A stretch of DNA of 64,000 nt from Bradyrhizobium diazoefficiens (GTDB taxonomy: Bacteria; Pseudomonadota; Alphaproteobacteria; Rhizobiales; Xanthobacteraceae): NCBI RefSeq assembly GCF_016599855.1, contig NZ_CP067041.1, forward strand, positions 6,262,001 through 6,326,000. The letters are read 5' to 3'. Numbering within the stretch: position 1 is the first letter of the stretch; every line of letters starts with the position of its first letter. The translations under genes and the position numbers were made by a program. The notes beneath the pieces are model-generated. The model saw nothing but the letters and a program-made list of their open reading frames with translations. It was not told the DNA's origin and made no database searches. Shown in pieces: positions 1 to 9,347 of this stretch.

Positions 1-194
1 CATCGCGATGCGGATTCGCCGATCAAAAGCACCCGAAATGCATCTGAGCTGTGGATAACGTAATGACACAGATGTGACAGCGCGGGGCAGCGCCCCGCGA
101 ATCTGCTGAGCTTGTCATCGAGGATGTTGCGAGGCTGGCCCTCTGCCGAGCGTTCCTCGTGTCGCGTTTCACCATTAACCCTTAAGAGGATCCT

Positions 195-263
195 ATGGCT
201 AAGAAAGCGAAGAAGGCGACGAAGAAGAAGGCAAAAAAGGCCAAGAAGGCGAAGAAGAAGTAA
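195..263 (+). CDS. Lys-rich 22-residue mini-protein
   Basis: A 22-codon reading frame starts at an ATG with an AGAGGA Shine-Dalgarno sequence 5 bases upstream and ends in TAA. After the initial Met-Ala every residue is Lys, Ala or one Thr, in KKA/AKK steps like the basic tail of histone H1. Such a peptide could bind nucleic acid, but this is inference. A strong terminator 73 bp downstream supports a short transcript of its own. Codons alternate AAG/AAA and GCG/GCC, so this is not a plain nucleotide repeat. Too short for most gene finders. Confidence 0.55.
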   Translation: MAKKAKKATKKKAKKAKKAKKK

Positions 264-335
264 CGCAGTTTCCCTTCTATTCTATTCGCCCGGGTGGAGC
301 TTCACTCCGCCCGGGCTCCGGGTGAAGCTAAAGGT

Positions 336-360
336 AGCGGGCACGAAGCCCGCTTTTTTT
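336..360 (+). terminator. Rho-independent terminator
   Basis: A perfect 7-bp stem AGCGGGC/GCCCGCT with a 5-nt loop is followed by six T. It lies just after the Lys-rich mini-gene and before the end of the convergent LysE gene. Confidence 0.8.
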
Positions 361-365
361 ATTGG

Positions 366-977
366 CTACCGTTCGGCGAACGCGAGCTTGGCACCCAGCA
401 GGGCAAAGCCTGCCGCAAAGGAGCGGCGCAGCCAGGCCATCACGCCGGGGCGGGAGATGACGCGCTCGCGGACCGAGGCCGCGCAGAGGCCATAGACGAT
501 GAAGACTACAAACGTCATCGCCATGAAGGCGCCGCTCAATTCCAGCATCCGCCCCAGCACATGCGCCTCGTCCGCCGCGATGAACTGCGGCAGGAAGGCG
601 AGAAAGAAGATCGAGAGTTTTGGGTTGAGGATGTTGATCAGCAAGCCGGTGATGATGACCCGGCCGCTAGAGCGCTCCTTGATATCAGCATCGATCCCAA
701 GCGCCCCAGTCTCGCGCAGCGCCTGCCAGGACATGTAGAGCAGATAGGCCACGCCGCACCATTTCAGCGCCGCAAAGGCGAGCGCGCTGGTGTGCAGCAC
801 GGCGGCAAGCCCGAGCATCGCCGCGATCATGTGCGGCACGATCCCGAGCGTGCAGCCGAACGCCGCCGCCACGCTGGCGCGCGAGCCCCGCGTCAGTGCG
901 GCGGCCAAAGTGTAGAGCACGCCGGTGCCGGGCGAGGCGACGACGATCAGCGAGGTGAGCAGGAAGGACCAGGACAT
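366..977 (-). CDS. LysE/RhtB family amino-acid exporter
   Basis: A 203-residue, strongly hydrophobic protein with the usual family length and about six membrane segments. The N-terminus contains the hallmark SPGTGVLY (the usual form is PGP) at about residues 15-22. The middle has the typical LLINILNPKLSIFFLAFLPQF stretch, broken by a polar linker at about residues 90-105. Members export amino acids or homoserine lactones across the inner membrane; the substrate here cannot be told. The gene faces the mini-gene and shares a terminator region with it. A second LysE-type gene lies at 14580. Confidence 0.85.
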   Translation of the reverse strand: MSWSFLLTSLIVVASPGTGVLYTLAAALTRGSRASVAAAFGCTLGIVPHMIAAMLGLAAVLHTSALAFAALKWCGVAYLLYMSWQALRETGALGIDADIKERSSGRVIITGLLINILNPKLSIFFLAFLPQFIAADEAHVLGRMLELSGAFMAMTFVVFIVYGLCAASVRERVISRPGVMAWLRRSFAAGFALLGAKLAFAER

Positions 978-1069
978 GCCTCATCCCTATCACTCCTGAC
1001 GCTTGCGGAGAAGTCACGACACGGTCGGCACGCCGCCCGATCAAGCAAGACGCCAAAGCGCGGCGTGCT

Positions 1070-1444
1070 TCAGGTCAACTGAGCGATCTCGGCCTCTCGC
1101 AGCACGTCGAGGGGCGCCCACGGCTTGGCCCAGAATTTTGCGCCGTCAGGTAACGGTTGCACCAGCGGACGGCCCGAGGTGACGACGACATCGAGCTTCG
1201 GATTGCGATCCTTGGCGACGTGCGCCAGCTCGACGCCGTTCATGCGTCCGGCGAGCTGCACATCGGTCATCATCAGGCAGAGCGCGCCGGCATTCTTGTC
1301 CAGCACGCGCTCGGCGGCTTCCGCACTTTCGCACTGGATGACCTGATAGCCGCTCTCTTCGAGAAGCAGACACAACATCTCCCGCTGCATGGCGTCGTCT
1401 TCAACCACGAGTGCTGTCGCCGTAAATGGTTCTGATCGTCCCAT
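1070..1444 (-). CDS. Single-domain response regulator (CheY-like)
   Basis: A 124-residue receiver domain with no output domain. The acidic pocket is EDD at residues 15-17, the phospho-acceptor is D61 in the MMTDVQL strand, the switch residues are T89/S90 in VVTSGRP, and the conserved lysine is K107 in FWAKPW. These residues argue that it can be phosphorylated. It probably works by protein contact or as a phosphate sink for a histidine kinase. No kinase gene is adjacent, so its partner is unknown. Confidence 0.85.
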   Translation of the reverse strand: MGRSEPFTATALVVEDDAMQREMLCLLLEESGYQVIQCESAEAAERVLDKNAGALCLMMTDVQLAGRMNGVELAHVAKDRNPKLDVVVTSGRPLVQPLPDGAKFWAKPWAPLDVLREAEIAQLT

Positions 1445-1565
1445 CGGTGACTCCTAAGGCTGCCGCCTCCATTCAAGTAACCTGTGTTAAGGGGTGAATT
1501 CGCATACGGTTCGGTTCCATCCTGAAAAAATGTAAATCATAGTTCCTTTGGAGGATTGCCCGCCC

Positions 1566-2390
1566 TCACCGCCCCACCAGCCGGTCCGCAAAGTACCCGA
1601 TCGTCTTGCGGTAGATCACCGCCCTGTTCCACTCGCGCATTGCCTCGAAATTGGCGGAGCCTTCGTCATAGGGCTGGCCCATCTTGAAGCCGTTGGAGTG
1701 CAGGAGGTTCGCGGTCGAGGCGAGCACGTCGGCGACGCTGTGGCGGAGATCGACATGGCCGTCGCCGTCGAAATCGACGCCGTATTTGATATAGGACGAC
1801 GGCAGGAACTGGGTCTGGCCGATCTCACCGGCATAGGCGCCGATCAGGTCGCGCAGCGGCAGGTCGCCGCGCTGCACGATCTTGAGCGCGGCGAGCAGCT
1901 CGCCCTGGAACAGCTCGGTGCGCCGGCAATCATGCGCGAGCGTCGCAAGCGTGCGGATCACCGGCAGCTTGCCCATGTCGCCCTTGCCGAAATCGCTCTC
2001 CAGGCCCCAGATCGCGACCAGGATCTGCCGGGGCACGCCGAACTGCTGCTCGATGCGCGACAGCAGCGCGGCATGACGCTGCAGCAGCGCGCGGCCGCCA
2101 TTGATGCGGCCGGGGCCGACGCGGGTCGAGACATATTGCTCGAAGCTTTTGTTGAAGGTGGAGCGCTGGCGCCGGTCGAAGGCGAGCACGGCGCCATCCT
2201 GGGTGAGGCCGCCAAACGCCGCGCTGGTCACGCCCGCCGAGACGCCGGCTGCTTGCGCCTCCGCGCTCATGCCGGCGAGGAAACTGTTGAAGTCGCCGCC
2301 GCAACGCGCGGCCTCGGCCGAACCGCCGGCCAGCAAGAAGATGAAGGCGGCGGCCAAGCCTCGTCCAACCATCAAGACGTATCTCAACAT
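1566..2390 (-). CDS. Lytic murein transglycosylase, MltB-like (SLT_2)
   Basis: A 274-residue protein with an N-terminal signal peptide (cut near GSAEA, residue 27). The catalytic glutamate is E131 in the AIWGLESDFGK motif. It is followed by EIGQTQFLPSSYIKYGVDFDG, typical of the MltB family that cleaves peptidoglycan glycan strands to anhydromuropeptides in the periplasm. Unlike many alphaproteobacterial relatives of about 400 residues, there is no C-terminal peptidoglycan-binding domain. The N-terminus has no lipobox, so it is probably soluble. Confidence 0.88.
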   Translation of the reverse strand: MLRYVLMVGRGLAAAFIFLLAGGSAEAARCGGDFNSFLAGMSAEAQAAGVSAGVTSAAFGGLTQDGAVLAFDRRQRSTFNKSFEQYVSTRVGPGRINGGRALLQRHAALLSRIEQQFGVPRQILVAIWGLESDFGKGDMGKLPVIRTLATLAHDCRRTELFQGELLAALKIVQRGDLPLRDLIGAYAGEIGQTQFLPSSYIKYGVDFDGDGHVDLRHSVADVLASTANLLHSNGFKMGQPYDEGSANFEAMREWNRAVIYRKTIGYFADRLVGR

Positions 2391-2516
2391 CCGAAAAAAT
2401 CCTCATGCAATAGACAGCGAACGCGCGCGCGATCATGCCCGGGAACGGGATTCGGGTCAAAGCGACACAGAACCGATCATGTGGGCGCGATCAACTGCGC
2501 AGAAACAAAAACCGAA

Positions 2517-2616
2517 AAACAACCCCATGCACAGTAGGAGCACAGCAACGACGGTCTGCGATTTTTCCGAATCGACTTGACCCGTCGGGCAAAACAGGGG
2601 TATGGTGCCAGGATCG
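2517..2616 (+). repeat. Dispersed repeat, copy 1 (with promoter-like core)
   Basis: Shares the opening AAAACAACCCCATGCACAG and the closing block CGTCGGGCAAAACA...GGATCG with the copy at 36957-37076. The middle differs in length and sequence. Both copies keep a TTGAC(A/C)-N18-(T/C)ATG(A/G)T pair that looks like a sigma-70 promoter pointing right. Confidence 0.75.
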
Positions 2617-2950
2617 CAGTCTGTGGGCGTCGACGCCTGCCCGTCCGCAGAGATGCGTAGCGCGAACCACCATCATGACCAACGCCACGGACACGCCGCG
2701 CGGTCGCCGGCCTCCTGCAGCTCAATCCCCGCCACCGCGCGCCCGTGTCGCCGCGTTGCGAGACTGGGCAAGATGAACAAACTATTTCGAGGAGCCAAGC
2801 ATCTGCTTCGAAATTGCGGGAACCCATGATGACGTTTGCTGCGATCTCGTCGCCACGACGATTGACCTTGCCAAGGCAGAGCGCAAGCGATAGCGTTCTA
2901 TCTCAGGTTGTCGCTCTCTGCCAGCCCCGGACGACGCCGAAGACCAAAGA

Positions 2951-2980
2951 TAAACGGCGGGCTTTTCGGCCCGCCGTTTA
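2951..2980. terminator. Long perfect hairpin, possible terminator
   Basis: Arms TAAACGGCGGGC and GCCCGCCGTTTA (12 bp) with a 6-nt loop. It has no long T run on either side, so it could be a weak bidirectional terminator or an RNA-stabilising hairpin. Confidence 0.45.
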
Positions 2981-3126
2981 TTGATGTGTGGAGCCGCCGA
3001 CAGGCGTCAGGCCGCGAGTGGCCGAAAACAAGCACAATCCAGCAGCTCGGCCGGTATTCCGGCCGAAGGATGTCGACTACGGCCGAAGTCATTTGACTGC
3101 GGCGCCCTGATCGACGACAAGCCGCC

Positions 3127-3363
3127 ATGGCCAAAAAACCCGGAACCAACCCGAAGGGCGAGTTCGCCTTTTTCAACGTCGTCTATGAGGACGGCTCCCA
3201 GCGATCCAACCGTCGCGTGCCCGCCGAACTGCTCGGCGGCCTCGACGGCGACGAGCCCGCGCGCAACTTCATCATGGAGCAGGACCGCGAGATCGCGGAA
3301 AAGAGCGGACGACCTGCGCTGGAGATCGAGCGGATCGAGCGAGTTGGGGCAAAGAAGAAGTAG
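3127..3363 (+). CDS. Small conserved hypothetical protein
   Basis: A 78-residue, charged, soluble protein beginning MAKKPGTNPKGEF and ending in GAKKK. It has no Cys, no membrane segment and no motif I can assign. The acidic middle (LDGDEPARNFIMEQDREIAEKSGRP) is flanked by basic ends. The balanced amino-acid use and codon pattern look genuine. Function unknown. Confidence 0.6.
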   Translation: MAKKPGTNPKGEFAFFNVVYEDGSQRSNRRVPAELLGGLDGDEPARNFIMEQDREIAEKSGRPALEIERIERVGAKKK

Positions 3364-3451
3364 AACCAGTTTTTCCCGTCGTTGAGCGACCCGTTTTAGC
3401 TCTTACAACGGGAGCCGCGCTGTCAGGCCAGCCTATCGACGGCGACTTAAC

Positions 3452-4033
3452 CTAAGAACGAGAACGCATAAGGCTCACAATCAGCATCTGAAGAGGCTCT
3501 TCGTCGCCATGATAACCAACAATCATTGCGTCAAGCCAGCGCTGAGGCTCAAGACGCGACAGATCGAGTGGGTGCCCTGCACGGTAGGCAAGAAGGTCAA
3601 CAAAGACGTTCTGTGTCCGACCATTGCCCTCACGAAATGGATGGATGACATTCAGCTCTGAAAGAAAGTGAGCTGATTTGGCCGCAAAGTCATCTGGCGG
3701 TAAATCACGAAAGAAATTGTCGTCCGCCAACTCTTCAAACAGTTGGTTCATATTATTTGCGATGAAGTCAGGATTGCAGAATTGATTTCCTCCTTTTGTC
3801 ATTCGTACCGTGCGATATTTGCCCGCCCAAGTGTAGATGTCGCTAAAGAAGTGACGATGTACAGATCGATAGTGGCGGACGTTAAGAAGCCCAACAGGCA
3901 AAGGCTTTTTTGATTGTTCACGCACGATAAGTGCTTCGAACTTGTCGAGCTCAATTTGGGTTTTCAAGCCCGGCCGGTTCTTGAGAACTGATGTTCCCGA
4001 GTAGCAATACGGGTCTTTGTCCGTTTCATACAT
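3452..4033 (-). CDS. Fic domain protein (putative AMPylator or toxin)
   Basis: A 193-residue Fic protein. The catalytic loop is HPFREGNGRTQN with H131 as the base and E135 for metal binding; the canonical motif is HxFx(D/E)GNGRxxR. The last Arg is replaced by N142. The flap region TVRMTKGGNQFCNP (about residues 75-88) that positions the target is present. Fic enzymes transfer AMP or other nucleotide moieties to proteins. No (S/T)xxxE(G/N) inhibitory motif is evident in this protein, so any antitoxin must be elsewhere. The gene starts 3 bp after the end of the restriction-modification gene, so the two form an operon. Base composition is lower in GC than the flanks. Confidence 0.85.
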   Translation of the reverse strand: MYETDKDPYCYSGTSVLKNRPGLKTQIELDKFEALIVREQSKKPLPVGLLNVRHYRSVHRHFFSDIYTWAGKYRTVRMTKGGNQFCNPDFIANNMNQLFEELADDNFFRDLPPDDFAAKSAHFLSELNVIHPFREGNGRTQNVFVDLLAYRAGHPLDLSRLEPQRWLDAMIVGYHGDEEPLQMLIVSLMRSRS

Positions 4034-4036
4034 TAT

Positions 4037-7000
4037 TTACGGCGCTATCTGTTTTAAGCGCTGCGCTAAACGCTTTCGCCGGTGCTTCTCCGACCCTCCC
4101 TCCGCGTCGAGTTCGGAAAAGGTGCGTCTCATCGACTCGCTTAGATGAACGCCCTCGACTTCACTTATCTTGTCAAAGGCCTCTGTATCAACAGTATAGG
4201 GCTTTCCTTCCGGAACATTGGGTGTTCCGCCACGGCTGAGATTTAAGCTGATTAACTCACGAAGGGCGTATTCGTCCGAGATTCCCGTTGACCATCCGTA
4301 GGCGGCTGCGACGGCAGCATCTAGATGTTTATGCGCATCAACAAGCCATTGCGGTCGTTCGTTATAGAGTTTTGTCAACGTGCGCTCTCGCAGTTTGGCA
4401 GCAGCTACGGTGTTTCTAGGCAGAACACGATGAGGATAACCCGTGACTACTTCAGGTTCGACGAGAGTGAGATCGAGTGGATTAAGCCAAGCATTCCGTA
4501 ATCGGTGGAGGTTCTCGGCTGCAGCTGCGATCGCAGCGGCGCGCGGATCGACAGCATAATCAGACGCCGGGACGTTAGGCGTAAGCCCTTCGGGAAACGG
4601 AAAACTTTCGAAAGTGGTGGTGGGTGTATAGCGAGGACGATCTTCCAGGCTACTCCCCAGTCCCAAGGACCAATTTTCATGATAGCGAGAATGAAGAATG
4701 CCAAATGTCGTGTAGTCGGCCCTCGCTATTGCAATAAGCTGGTGATCTGGCAGAATTGCTCCATCAAGAAAAACGAATATTCGATACTTCGCCACCGTCG
4801 GCGTAACGATATACCTGTCCAGTTTCTCCAATTTTTCGGTTAGGGCCGGACGCGGCTCAACATGACGCCACCATCGTAAGCGATACGCTTGTCGACGATT
4901 CTTCGAACGTTCCGGAAACACGTGCTCCTTGATATATTCAAACGGCGCTTCGTAGAGCGACGATTCCTTCTCCGTAGCCTTAAAACCAAAATCAATAATC
5001 CATTTGTCGGAAGGCCGACGAACAATATCCTGTCCATTTCTCCACGGCCGCAACACGTCCGAATTCGGCCGCCCATTCGGATTAGCGGGGAGTTTCAACC
5101 AAGATCGAGCAAGCTCACCTGGCACATCAAACGAGCCACCTTTCGTATCACCCATAAAGGCGACACCGAGATTTTCATCAAGGCGTTTGACTTTTGTGAG
5201 ATCTAGAATTCCGGACGTCAGGTCTGCATTAATTTGCGATGCAGGCTTTCCGTTCAGGTGGACTTGATCAAGACCTCGGCCAAAGCAAACAAGCGAGACT
5301 CGTACTGCAGCGCCATTGATGACCCAAGCCTCGTCGCTCCAAGCTTCAAAAATTTGATCTTGGTGGAGGATACGATCGAGGACTCGGCGATTGGCGCCAC
5401 CACGGATAGAATTTGTTGCCACCAAGCCAGCACGCCTCGCTCGACCGCTGGTTATCTCCGCATGGGCTTTCTCGAACCAATATGTGACAAGGTCCGCCTC
5501 GTGCGGCACACGACCATCAAATACTTGAAAGAGCAACTCAACAGTGTGATCCCCCAAAGCAGCACGCATCAGCTTTCCACCTAGAAAGGGAGGATTACCG
5601 ACGATGAATTCAGCTTTAGGCCAGTTTGCCTCCTCAACGCTTCCGTCAGGCTTTATTGTGAGCAGGGCATCACGCCGCTGAATCGCGTCAAGCTTCCGCA
5701 GGATAGGAGGAGGCTCATAATAGATCCCGTTCCGACGCCGCCACTGAATATCGCCGATCCAAATCGTTGTGCGGGCAAGCTCGGCAGCGATTTCATTAAT
5801 TTCTATTCCGTGCAGGATTTCTGGGCCAACTGTAAGTGCACGCGGCGAGAGACCAAGTGCTTCAGCCTCAAGATTCGCTCTGTTCTCGATGTCTTTGACG
5901 CCCTGGAGAGCCAAATAAAGGAAATTCCCCGAACCACACGCCGGGTCAAGAATTGAAAGTGTACGGAGACGCTCTAAGAAGCGCGAACGCACCTCCTCTG
6001 CTGCCTCCAAGGGCGACATACGGCGGCGCTCTTTCGCCCTCATGGGGGCCTTGGCAGCACCCGATAGCAGAGCCTCAATCTCTAACTTAGCTAGTTCCCA
6101 CTCATCTCGCAGAGGGCGCAAGATCACTGGGTCAACCAGCATTCTTATCTTTTCTGCGTCAGTGTAATGAGCGCCAATTTGCTTGCGCTTCTCCGGATCA
6201 AGAAAACGCTCGAACAGCGTGCCGAAGATGGTTGGATCAATCTGACTCCAATCAAGGCTTGCTGCAGCCTGCAACAACCCGATATCGCCCTCGTCAAGAG
6301 GAAGGGCGCCCCGCCCGTCAAACAGTCCACCATTAAACCAAGTTATCTCGGTAAGATCGAACTCCCCTCCTGATTCCATCGCCCCGAACAAGCGGCCGAA
6401 GTAGTCGCGCGCCTTCGCCGGGCGCTCTCCCGCACGCTTCAGAAGTTTTAGGAACAAGCCTTCGGGGAGGAGCTTGACACTGTTCGCAAAAAAACAAAAC
6501 ACGAGCTGATTAATGAAATGAGCTACATCCTCTCGGGATCCTCGACCCTGGAGCCGCTCAGCGATTGTCGAAAATTTGTCAGCCGCCTCTCGTGTAAGAG
6601 CAGCACGTGTTGTTTTCGGCCGAAGCTTTTCTGGATCGAAGAAAACGGACCGGATAATGTCGAGCTTTGCAGGGTCGACTAATTCTTCTAGAAAAAGCTC
6701 ATAACGCTGCGGAACAGCATTTGTCCACGCAGTTTCGATCAGAAAGCGATTGGTATCGCAGGCGACCCGGATAGGCGGATGTTCCAGGGCAGCCGCGTAT
6801 CGCGTAAGTTGTAGCAGGGCATCATCAAGGTTACGTTTCCTGCGCTTGTATTCCCAAGCGAAGTGATTTCGTTTCCAGACATCAGCAAACCCCTCACCCC
6901 CTCCTGTCTTCGTAAGCCCCTTTTCAAAGGTAAACCATTCCCCATGGGGATCGGCTCGAATTGGCTCCTCGTGACCGATGAGGCGGCACAAGTCATTGAA

Positions 7001-7072
7001 ATGAGAGTGAGCGGTTGCTCGCTCACTCAAATCGACGGTCTTCCAAGTCTTAATAAATTCGAGAGGCGTCAT
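4037..7072 (-). CDS. MmeI-like fused restriction-modification enzyme (Type IIL/IIG)
   Basis: About 1011 residues from the ATG at 7072, which gives the usual family N-terminus MTPLEFIKTW; a longer TTG start at 7108 is possible. The N-terminal nuclease has the D-x9-ExK signature (D64, E74, K76), as in MmeI (D70, E80, K82). A helical spacer follows. The methyltransferase carries DPACGSGNFLYLAL (SAM binding) and VGNPPF (N6-adenine catalytic motif IV). Next come a target-recognition region and a C-terminal helical domain. One polypeptide would methylate and cut DNA. After the MmeI-like part, a charged tail of about 60 residues precedes the Fic gene. It might bind Fic, but no canonical antitoxin motif is there (nearest is SELDAEG, one residue too long). 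Confidence 0.88.
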   Translation of the reverse strand: MTPLEFIKTWKTVDLSERATAHSHFNDLCRLIGHEEPIRADPHGEWFTFEKGLTKTGGGEGFADVWKRNHFAWEYKRRKRNLDDALLQLTRYAAALEHPPIRVACDTNRFLIETAWTNAVPQRYELFLEELVDPAKLDIIRSVFFDPEKLRPKTTRAALTREAADKFSTIAERLQGRGSREDVAHFINQLVFCFFANSVKLLPEGLFLKLLKRAGERPAKARDYFGRLFGAMESGGEFDLTEITWFNGGLFDGRGALPLDEGDIGLLQAAASLDWSQIDPTIFGTLFERFLDPEKRKQIGAHYTDAEKIRMLVDPVILRPLRDEWELAKLEIEALLSGAAKAPMRAKERRRMSPLEAAEEVRSRFLERLRTLSILDPACGSGNFLYLALQGVKDIENRANLEAEALGLSPRALTVGPEILHGIEINEIAAELARTTIWIGDIQWRRRNGIYYEPPPILRKLDAIQRRDALLTIKPDGSVEEANWPKAEFIVGNPPFLGGKLMRAALGDHTVELLFQVFDGRVPHEADLVTYWFEKAHAEITSGRARRAGLVATNSIRGGANRRVLDRILHQDQIFEAWSDEAWVINGAAVRVSLVCFGRGLDQVHLNGKPASQINADLTSGILDLTKVKRLDENLGVAFMGDTKGGSFDVPGELARSWLKLPANPNGRPNSDVLRPWRNGQDIVRRPSDKWIIDFGFKATEKESSLYEAPFEYIKEHVFPERSKNRRQAYRLRWWRHVEPRPALTEKLEKLDRYIVTPTVAKYRIFVFLDGAILPDHQLIAIARADYTTFGILHSRYHENWSLGLGSSLEDRPRYTPTTTFESFPFPEGLTPNVPASDYAVDPRAAAIAAAAENLHRLRNAWLNPLDLTLVEPEVVTGYPHRVLPRNTVAAAKLRERTLTKLYNERPQWLVDAHKHLDAAVAAAYGWSTGISDEYALRELISLNLSRGGTPNVPEGKPYTVDTEAFDKISEVEGVHLSESMRRTFSELDAEGGSEKHRRKRLAQRLKQIAP

Positions 7073-7178
7073 GTCCACAACTTGCGTGTCGCTCCTAGCC
7101 TCACACAAAAAAGTGAACGAGTGAAGCTCCTAACTGGTTTGGAGCCCTCCGGCTCAAGAGATCAGGTGTGACAGACGC

Positions 7179-9338
7179 TTAATTATCCAGGAACGACCGC
7201 AGCTTCCGGCTCCGCGACGGATGCTTCAGCTTCCGCAGCGCCTTCGCCTCGATCTGGCGGATACGCTCGCGCGTCACGCTGAACTGCTGCCCCACTTCCT
7301 CCAACGTGTGGTCGGTGTTCATGCCGATGCCGAAGCGCATGCGGAGCACGCGCTCTTCGCGCGGGGTGAGCGAGGCGAGCACGCGCGTGGTGGTTTCGCG
7401 CAGGTTGGACTGGATCGCGGCGTCGATCGGCAGGATCGCGTTCTTGTCTTCGATGAAATCGCCGAGATGTGAATCCTCTTCGTCACCGACCGGCGTTTCC
7501 AGCGAGAGCGGCTCCTTGGCGATCTTGAGGACCTTGCGGACCTTCTCCAGGGGCATGCCGAGCTTCTCGGCGAGCTCTTCCGGGGTCGGCTCGCGGCCGA
7601 TCTCGTTGAGCATCTGGCGGCTCGTGCGCACGATCTTGTTGATCGTCTCGATCATGTGCACGGGGATGCGGATGGTGCGCGCCTGGTCGGCAATGCTGCG
7701 GGTGATCGCCTGCCGGATCCACCACGTCGCGTAGGTCGAGAACTTGTAGCCGCGGCGATACTCGAACTTATCAACCGCCTTCATCAGGCCGATATTGCCT
7801 TCCTGGATCAGGTCGAGGAATTGCAGGCCGCGGTTGGTATATTTCTTGGCGATCGAGATCACGAGACGGAGGTTGGCTTCCACCATCTCCTTCTTGGCCT
7901 GACGGGCTTCGCGCTCGCCCTTCTGCACGGAGTGTACGATCTTGCGGAACTCGACGATCTCGAGACCGGTGAGCGCGGCAAGCTGATGCACCTCGTGACG
8001 GAGGTCCTTGATGCGGTCCTTCTCGTGGTGGACGAAGTTCTTCCAGCCTTTTGCCGACAGCTTCGAGACACGGTTGAGCCAGCGCGGATCGAGCTCCGAG
8101 CCGGTGTAGTTGCGCAGAAAATCCTCGCGCGCGACGCCGTGGCTGTCGGCAAGGCGCATCAGGCGGCCCTCGTGCGAGACGAGGCGCTTGTTGATGTCGT
8201 AGAGCTGCTCGACGAGTGAATCGATACGGGCCTGGTTCAGGCGCAGCGACTTCACCTCGACGATGATCTCGTCCTTGAGCTTGCGGTACTTGCGCTCCTG
8301 GTGCGGTGAGAGCGAGGGACCATGCGAGGTGCTCTCGAGCTGGTTCTGGATGTCCTGCTCCTGAAGCTTGCGCAGCTTCTTGTAGCTCTCGGCGATCTTG
8401 TCGAAGATCTCGACGACCTTGGGCTTGAGCTCGGCCTCGATGGCCGCAAGCGACATCTGGTTCTCGAACTCGTCGTCCTCGTCCATGTCGGCTTCGGCGG
8501 CGGCCTCGCCCGGATCCTTGTCCTCGCCAGCCTGGCTGCCGCCGGCGGCGGGTTGCGCGGCGCGGAACGGGGTCGGCGACGGAGGAGCAGCCGGCGGCGC
8601 GACATGCGCCGGCGCACCGGCCGCTGCGGCCTGGCTGCCTTCGGCGGATGCTTCGCCGCTCTCGCCATTGGGACCTGCGATCATCGCAGTGTTCATGCCG
8701 GCCTTGGCGTCGGGACCGGCATAGGTCGCTTCGAGATCGATGATGTCGCGAAGGAAGATCTTGCCTTCGTTGAGCTCGTCGCGCCAGATGATGATGGCCT
8801 GGAAGGTCAGGGGGCTTTCGCAGAGGCCCGCGATCATCGCTTCGCGGCCGGCCTCGATGCGCTTGGCAATCGCGATTTCGCCTTCGCGGGAGAGCAGCTC
8901 GACCGTGCCCATCTCGCGCAGATACATGCGCACGGGATCGTCGGTGCGCTCGCCCGGCTCGCTCTTCTTGACCTCGGTGACGGCCTTCTGGGTGACCTCG
9001 ACGAGCTCGTTGTCGGTCTCGTCCTCGCCGCCCTCGTCCTTGTCCTCCTCGCCTTCGCTATCGTCGGCTTCGGTGACGTTGATGCCCATGTCCGAGAGCA
9101 TGGACATGATGTCCTCGATCTGCTCGGGCGAGGTCTGGTCGGACGGCAAAACTTCATTGAGCTGATCGAAGGTCACGAAGCCGCGCTTCTTGGCCTGCTT
9201 GATCATCTTCTTCACTGCTGCGTCGGACAGATCGAGCAACGGCGAGGGCGCGTCCTGGGAATCCTTCTCGGGAGTGTCCGCCGCCTTGTCGTCTTTTTCC
9301 TTGTCCTTCGCCTGCAGCGTCTTTGCCTTGGTGGCCAT
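7179..9338 (-). CDS. rpoD: RNA polymerase primary sigma factor RpoD
   Basis: A 719-residue primary sigma factor. It has region 1.1 near the N-terminus and a long acidic, Ala/Pro-rich non-conserved insert (about residues 95-310). Region 2 carries [24 protein letters not shown] (core and -10 binding), then region 3, and a C-terminal region 4 helix-turn-helix [23 protein letters not shown] (-35 binding). The start MATKAK follows a TAGGAG ribosome-binding site. It lies downstream of dnaG in the same direction, the usual macromolecular-synthesis arrangement without rpsU. Confidence 0.98.
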   Translation of the reverse strand: MATKAKTLQAKDKEKDDKAADTPEKDSQDAPSPLLDLSDAAVKKMIKQAKKRGFVTFDQLNEVLPSDQTSPEQIEDIMSMLSDMGINVTEADDSEGEEDKDEGGEDETDNELVEVTQKAVTEVKKSEPGERTDDPVRMYLREMGTVELLSREGEIAIAKRIEAGREAMIAGLCESPLTFQAIIIWRDELNEGKIFLRDIIDLEATYAGPDAKAGMNTAMIAGPNGESGEASAEGSQAAAAGAPAHVAPPAAPPSPTPFRAAQPAAGGSQAGEDKDPGEAAAEADMDEDDEFENQMSLAAIEAELKPKVVEIFDKIAESYKKLRKLQEQDIQNQLESTSHGPSLSPHQERKYRKLKDEIIVEVKSLRLNQARIDSLVEQLYDINKRLVSHEGRLMRLADSHGVAREDFLRNYTGSELDPRWLNRVSKLSAKGWKNFVHHEKDRIKDLRHEVHQLAALTGLEIVEFRKIVHSVQKGEREARQAKKEMVEANLRLVISIAKKYTNRGLQFLDLIQEGNIGLMKAVDKFEYRRGYKFSTYATWWIRQAITRSIADQARTIRIPVHMIETINKIVRTSRQMLNEIGREPTPEELAEKLGMPLEKVRKVLKIAKEPLSLETPVGDEEDSHLGDFIEDKNAILPIDAAIQSNLRETTTRVLASLTPREERVLRMRFGIGMNTDHTLEEVGQQFSVTRERIRQIEAKALRKLKHPSRSRKLRSFLDN

Positions 9339-9347
9339 CCATTGCTC

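Larger units (their letters stand above)
2391..3126. other. Intergenic region, 736 bp, no sure gene
   Basis: Holds one copy of a dispersed repeat (2517-2616) and a perfect 12-bp hairpin (2951-2980). A 33-codon ATG frame (2675-2776, Arg/Pro-rich) follows a promoter-like TTGACC-N18-TATGGT in the repeat. It lacks a clear ribosome-binding site and I do not call it a gene. Confidence 0.5.

Noticed and set aside
294..1082. 262-codon plus frame
   Set aside because: Antisense to the LysE-type exporter; His/Arg-rich composition.
4037..4230. VbhA/YhfG-like antitoxin motif in the RM tail
   Set aside because: Closest strings are SELDAEG and SEVEG, which have the wrong spacing for (S/T)xxxE(G/N).
6890..7108. 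MmeI-like protein start at 7108 (TTG)
   Set aside because: The ATG at 7072 gives the usual family N-terminus; the extra 12 residues have no family support.
7109..7178. tRNA remnant next to rpoD as an island attachment site
   Set aside because: The sequence TGGTTTGGAGCCCTCCGGCTC has no cloverleaf and no acceptor stem.
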